From the NCBI RefSeq assembly GCF_910594005.1, contig NW_025316738.1, positions 281,001 to 345,000 on the forward strand: 64,000 nt of DNA, given 5' to 3'. Under the pieces are notes generated by a model, which saw only the letters and a program-made list of their open reading frames with translations, was not told the origin of the DNA and did not search any database. Shown here piece by piece: positions 60,011 through 64,000 of this stretch (its first letter is position 1; each line of letters begins with the position of its first letter). Source of the DNA: Cervus elaphus (Eukaryota; Chordata; Mammalia; Artiodactyla; Cervidae). Made by a program: the position numbers and the translations under genes.

Positions 60011-61179
60011 ACTTATGAATATTCCTAATGGCTACCACAGCTCCATATACTCTGATTTTTCAGGCAGAAATGTTGGAATTTTTTGTAATGTAGAATCCAA
60101 TTTTCAGAGGTCTCTAACAGAAGTTGACTCAAAAAATTGTTTGTTTCTTGAAGAATTAAATTTGACTGATCTGGAAAATTCACAGTTTGCCTCATCTGGA
60201 GTAAAGACCCCCACTTAAACACTGACTTCTATGAACAGATTAAGAAATCATAGGCTGGAACTATGAAATAATCCTTCACAGAAGTGACGATTTATATATC
60301 AGTATTTATTCCCCAAAGCAGTGCTCATATAGCTTAAATTTTTATTTATATTATCTCCTATCTTGTGTAACTTGTCTCACCAACTGCACTGCAAAATAAG
60401 AATCCCATCTTATTAATTTCGACTCTGTTATGCCTGGCTCTATAGAAATTGGCTATGTGGATGTTAATTAATTTTATTGATGTTTATCAATTAGTGATTT
60501 TTAAATCATTACAGCTAGCAATCTTGACTTCAGGAAAAGTCACCGAACTTGAAAATACTTCTGGCAATTCTTAAAAAGTTGCTCATTGTTGATTATGATG
60601 AGATCTGAGGGCCAATATTCAGTAGTCCCTCAATTTCAAGGGCAGTTTAGGCTTATCCTCTATGAATCACAAGGCAATCAGATATTTTCAGATATTATTT
60701 TTCTGTGATGTTTTCACATTTTTTTTTGACTGCAAGATTTGGATGAATTGTAAATTTAAAAATTAAGCAACAAATGTCAGTGCTCAGGAAGGTATTTGAT
60801 TGCCCAAGATCCTGCAAGGCTCTAAACACCCTTTAAAACAAGCCCATCCTAGGTCCTAAACCCACACCCTTCCTGGATGACCAGATAAAAAGCAACTGTC
60901 ATACTCATGAAATGCAAAGTGCTCAGGGACTCGCACGTACGAGGGCCCAGGAACAGTATTTCTATAGTTTAATGGTGGAATTACTCCCTTTGGAGAAAGT
61001 TGCTTGAACACAAGTTACTGATTGATTGAATCTCAACCACACAAGTATGGTTCCAGGCTTTGCTGTCCGTTCCTTAGACTAGAGGCCTGCCATCATTCTT
61101 TGCCTCTTGCTCATAGTTCTCCTGTCTGTAATTAACTACTGAGTTGTGAAGTCAGATCAACTAAAATCTTTCTCCATTG
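60011..61179. other. AT-rich intergenic DNA, no feature recognised
   Basis: The longest open frames are 67 codons (60015-60218, plus strand) and 65 codons (60025-60222, minus strand). They overlap on opposite strands and show no recognisable domain, so I treat both as chance. No tRNA-like fold, splice-flanked exon or named repeat was identified. Confidence 0.55.
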
Positions 61180-61331
61180 CAGCTCCTTCTCTCCATCCCC
61201 ACTGCCATTCTTGTTCAGGTCCTGAGATCATATACCAGGACACCTACAACAGCCTTCTCTGATTTGCTCCCCACTCGATCTCCTCAAAAACGCCCTCTAA
61301 GCCAAAGTAGTCTGGCTAAGGCACAAGTCAT
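61180..61331. mobile_element. Ancient interspersed repeat fragment (L2/MIR age class, family unresolved)
   Basis: Phrases CTCTCCATCCCCACTGCCAT, TTGTTCAGGTCCTGAGATCAT, ACAACAGCCTTCTCTGATTTG, CCAAAGTAGTCTGGCTAAGG and GCACAAGTCAT follow the order of a widespread old mammalian repeat. It is truncated at the Bov-A2/BovB insertion site. The family name is not certain. Confidence 0.4.
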
Positions 61332-61342
61332 AAGCATCTTTT
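61332..61342. repeat. Left copy of imperfect flanking duplication around Bov-A2
   Basis: AAGCATCTTTT, matching 61619-61629 at 10 of 11 positions. It is consistent with a target-site duplication made by LINE-type retrotransposition. Confidence 0.6.
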
Positions 61343-61343
61343 T

Positions 61344-61618
61344 GGAGAGGGCAATGCCAACCCACTCCAATACTCTTGCCTGGAAAATCCCATGGACAGA
61401 CTAGTCTGGTAGGTTGCAGTCCATGGGGTTGCTAAGAGTCAAGCACGACTGAACAACTTCACTTTCACTTTTCACTTTCATGCATTGGAGAAGGAAATGG
61501 CAACCCACTGCAGTGTTCTTGCCTGGAGAATCCCAGGGATGGGGGAGCCAGGTGGGCTGCCATCTATGGGGTCGCACAGAGTCAGCCATGACTGAAGTGA
61601 CTTAGCAGCAGCAGTAGC
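61344..61618 (+). mobile_element. Bov-A2 SINE (two-monomer, bovid-specific)
   Basis: Two related monomers lie in tandem. The first (about 61344-61486) runs from GGAGAGGGCAATGCC through CTTGCCTGGAAAATCCCATGG to the CACTTTCACTTTTCACTTTC linker. The second (61487-61618) runs from GGAGAAGGAAATGGCAACCC through GGGGTCGCACAGAGTCA to an AGCAGCAGCAGTAGC tail. This is the standard Bov-A2 layout, derived from the 3' part of BovB and mobilised by BovB machinery. An imperfect 11-bp duplication, AAGCATCTTTT at 61332-61342 and AAGCATGTTTT at 61619-61629, flanks it. The element is the best single indicator that the host is a bovid or close relative. Confidence 0.95.
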
Positions 61619-61629
61619 AAGCATGTTTT
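61619..61629. repeat. Right copy of imperfect flanking duplication around Bov-A2
   Basis: AAGCATGTTTT, one mismatch from the left copy. As I remember the BovB consensus it also resembles BovB sequence at this point, so the site may have lain inside or at the edge of the BovB fragment. Confidence 0.55.
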
Positions 61630-62418
61630 AATTTCATGACTGTAGTCACCATCTGCAGTGATTTCCGAGCCCCCCGAAATAAAGTCTGCCACTGTTTCCA
61701 CTGTTTACCCATCTATTTGCCATGAAGTGATGAGGCCAGATACAATGACCTTAGTTTTCTGAATGTTGAGCTTTAAGGAGGCTTTTACACTCTCTGCTTT
61801 CACTGTCATCAAGAGGCTCTATAGTTCTTCTTCCCTTTCTGCCATAAGGGTGGTGTCATCTGCATATCTGACGTTATTGATATTTCTCCTGGCAATTTTG
61901 ATTCCAGCTTGTGCTTCATCCAGCCCAGCATTTTCTCACGCTGTACTCTGCATATAAGTTAAATAAGCAAGGTGACAATATACAGCCTTGATATATTCCT
62001 TTTCCTATTTGGAACCAGTCTGTTGTTCCAGGTCCAGTTGCAACTGTTTCTTCCTGACCTGCATACAGGTTTCTCAAGAGGCAGGTCAGGTGGTCTGGTA
62101 TTCCCATCTCTTTCAGAATTTTCCCCAGTTTATTGTGATACACACAGTCAAAGCTTTGGCACAGTCAATAAAGCAGAAATAGATGTTCCTCTGGTACTCT
62201 CTTGCTTTTTCCTTGACCCAGTGGATTTTGGCAATTTGATCTCCGGTTCCTCTGCCTTTTCTAAATCCAGCTTGAACATCTGGAAGGTCACAGTACATGT
62301 ATGGTTGAAGCCTGGCTTGGAGAATTTTGAGCATTACTTTACTAGTGTGTGAGATGAGTGCAACTGTGTGAATACTCTTTGTCATTGCGTTTCTTTGGGA
62401 CTGGAATGAAAACTGACC
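61619..62418 (-). mobile_element. BovB (RTE-clade) LINE fragment, reverse transcriptase region, broken
   Basis: Minus-strand translation gives BovB reverse transcriptase in pieces. One piece (about 62113-62340) contains QAGFRKGRGTGDQIAKIHW and YFCFIDCAKA. A second (about 61916-62143) contains KILKEMGIPDHLTCLLRNLY, TDWFQIGKG and ILSPCLFNLYAEY. In a third frame the catalytic YADD box is encoded by 61855-61866. The protein would copy element RNA into DNA at the insertion site. This copy is dead: frame changes occur near 62150 (just after the first catalytic Asp region) and near 61932 (after the AEY box). The 5' part with the endonuclease is absent, and the 3' tail is missing where it meets Bov-A2. 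The right limit is where similarity stops after AAAACTGAC on the plus strand. Confidence 0.92.
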
Positions 62419-62794
62419 TAACAACGTAGATGTTTTCCATTGCATATGCTAAAAGAACCAGCTTTGCAGTTTCCAAGGGCGGGGGAAGCTTCATTTTAAC
62501 CAATTTTCTCTGAAGTCCAAGGAATATCATGGTCATCCTGCATCAAAAAGTCATCTTTCCTTTATATAGTCATAGTTTCATGCCTACATTATAGACCAAA
62601 TAGTGCTCAAATTGACTCTGGTATCAGGGGCAGATCAGCTGATAAAAAGCTTGGATTGTCCCTCTGGAGGGAAGTGAGACCTTGGTCCCAACAGAAGAAT
62701 ATGAGGGGTTAAGAGAATTTGTAGGAGTGGGGAAATCTTGGTCCATCCTACATGTACCATAATCTTAAATAATGGTTATGTACTTTACCGAAGT
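62419..62794. other. Unrecognised sequence between BovB fragment and poly-A run
   Basis: No named repeat or gene is recognised. It ends at a 23-base A run, so part of it could be the body of a plus-strand retroposon, but I see no polyadenylation signal or recognisable family sequence just upstream. Confidence 0.4.
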
Positions 62795-62817
62795 AAAAAA
62801 AAAAAAAAAAAAAAAAA
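62795..62817 (+). repeat. Poly-A tract (23 A)
   Basis: Uninterrupted run of 23 A, followed by GATT and a further A-rich stretch. It is either a simple mononucleotide repeat or the tail of an unidentified plus-strand retroposon. Confidence 0.9.
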
Positions 62818-63290
62818 GATTAAAAAAACAAAGATAAATCACTGAAAGGTAAAGAAATTAATAATTTGTGATTGAAAGCTGCATTCTAAGAAAACTGTGT
62901 TCTCTTAACCTAGAGAATAGACTAAATTCCAATCTGGTACCAGCTTACCAGATAACAAACAAACAAAAAATTGTTTATGGGTAAGCTTAGAAAAGTCTTT
63001 TCCATATATCTTGAGGTGGCAGTATTTTTGCAAAGGCATCAGTGTGAAACCATAGAAGGCATGTTTAAAATATGATTAAATTGAAATTGACAAAGTAATC
63101 TGGTCATTGCTGTGATTTGAAACACTTTAATATGGTAACTGGAATTATAACTGACAGCATTTTACCAGAACATATCAGATTTTCATGAATGTCACATAAC
63201 TTCTAGGATATCTATATTAGTATTATCAACCATATAATATAACTTGAGAAGATTCAATCACTCTTTGTGACAACAGTTCCCGTGTAGTTT
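62818..63290. other. AT-rich intergenic DNA, no feature recognised
   Basis: Apart from a short AACA-type simple stretch at about 62954-62970, nothing is identifiable. No open frame above 60 codons falls here. Confidence 0.55.
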
Positions 63291-64000
63291 AACATGCCAA
63301 ATGAACTCAGGTTGTTTAATATCTCTCTTTGCGAGGCCTCAGGGGCCTTCTGAAGCATCCCAAAGTTAGCTAGAAGTCAATTATTTAGGAAGGTTTGTTC
63401 ATAAATATCAAAAGGGTTTATAACAGTCAGGTAGGCTGTGAAACAGTACTTATCCACTTAGCCAAAGTTAACAAAAGATTTCAAAGGTAAACCTAGGACA
63501 GATCATTTAAGAGGTAAAGAAACTTAAAATCCACTAGCAAAGGCAGTTCAACATCTCAAGAAACCTTGTACTAGGCACAAAACTCTTTTCTAGGGGTCCA
63601 CTTTCCATAAAACCTCCTTACCCCATTCTGTACCCATTCCTTTGCTTCTCCCATCCTGAAACTGCCACCTGTTAAGTCAGAACTAGTTCTTTTGCTTTAT
63701 AAAATTCAATTTCATTCCTCGTACCTTCTTTAAAAACAAGTCATACATTTTCCTTAAGCAACCAAGAACTAACATTTATATTGGCATTTTACAGATTGGT
63801 GCACATACGTATCAGTGATACTATCTAAAGAAATTTTTTCTTTCTTACACTGAACATCTCAGCATGGCACCAGACACTATTCATGGATAGTCAAAATCTC
63901 TTTAGTTTCTGTGTAAGAGGAAGGTCCTGTCAAGCAGTGAATGTTTCAGAACCTTAATTTATGAAATGACCTAGCTATTCAATCCACTGTCATCACTTAG
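63291..64000. other. Unrecognised sequence, possibly an old retroviral-type LTR
   Basis: From roughly 63291 the sequence changes texture: polypurine and polypyrimidine patches, a C-rich stretch (about 63586-63670) followed by a TATA-like TTTATAAAA at 63696-63704. This is the general layout of some ruminant LTRs, but I cannot name a family and see no clear TG...CA termini. It may simply be ordinary intergenic DNA. No viral protein-coding sequence is visible. Confidence 0.2.

Noticed and set aside
60015..60222. Two overlapping opposite-strand open frames of 65-67 codons as small genes
   Set aside because: They overlap on opposite strands in AT-rich intergenic DNA, with no similarity, domain or splice context that I recognise.
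61177..61404. 75-codon open frame as a gene
   Set aside because: It spans an old repeat fragment and the start of the Bov-A2 SINE.
61972..62352. 126-codon plus-strand open frame
   Set aside because: It is the antisense shadow of the BovB reverse-transcriptase fragment.
62342..62536. 64-codon minus-strand open frame as an extension of BovB
   Set aside because: Only its C-terminal part overlaps BovB; the rest does not resemble BovB protein and starts in unrecognised sequence.
63328..63352. GCGAGGCCTCAGGGGCC near 63331 as a stray satellite fragment
   Set aside because: Only about 8 bases match the unit's GAGGCCTC motif and the surroundings do not; this is expected by chance.

Overview
The window is mammalian nuclear DNA from a bovid, most probably cattle (Bos) or a close relative. 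The right flank carries a Bov-A2 SINE and a BovB (RTE) LINE, both characteristic of bovid and related ruminant genomes, plus an ancient mammalian MIR. I find no intact protein-coding gene, no structural RNA gene and no bacterial feature.

Region 1 (1-58986, 92% of the window) is one uninterrupted head-to-tail tandem array of a 683-bp, GC-rich unit (472 of the first 683 bases are G or C, 69%). Using 640 as an arbitrary unit start, 85 complete units lie between 640 and 58693, with a partial unit at each end, about 86.4 copies in all. The array runs off the left edge, so its true size is unknown. Most copies differ from the common sequence at only a few positions. The unit length, GC content and bovid origin fit bovine satellite II (the 1.723 g/ml satellite, monomer about 680-700 bp, related to sheep and goat satellite II). 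That identification is from memory of the family, not from an alignment. The many 85-240 codon open frames in each unit come from GC-rich DNA with few stop codons. Since 683 is not a multiple of 3, no frame carries from unit to unit.

Within the array there is clear higher-order structure. Two adjacent seven-unit blocks (31358-36141 and 36142-40925) are near-identical. Older block copies link 2689-6786 with 12254-15668, and 4055-5420 with 19747-21112. Linked marker variants recur at spacings of 4, 7 or 8 units, which is the pattern left by unequal exchange and gene conversion.

Region 2 (58987-64000) is AT-rich, non-satellite DNA reached through an abrupt junction. In order it holds: a reverse-oriented MIR (about 59033-59265), an old degraded interspersed repeat (about 59655-60010), unrecognised sequence, another old repeat fragment (about 61180-61331), a dimeric Bov-A2 SINE (61344-61618) with an imperfect flanking duplication, a broken minus-strand BovB reverse-transcriptase fragment (about 61619-62418), a 23-base A run, and unrecognised AT-rich DNA to the end.

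The points most worth a second look are the seven-unit higher-order repeat, a perfect 13-bp inverted repeat in the common unit that lies 3 bp from the array's right edge, and the fact that the edge units are as homogeneous as the interior.
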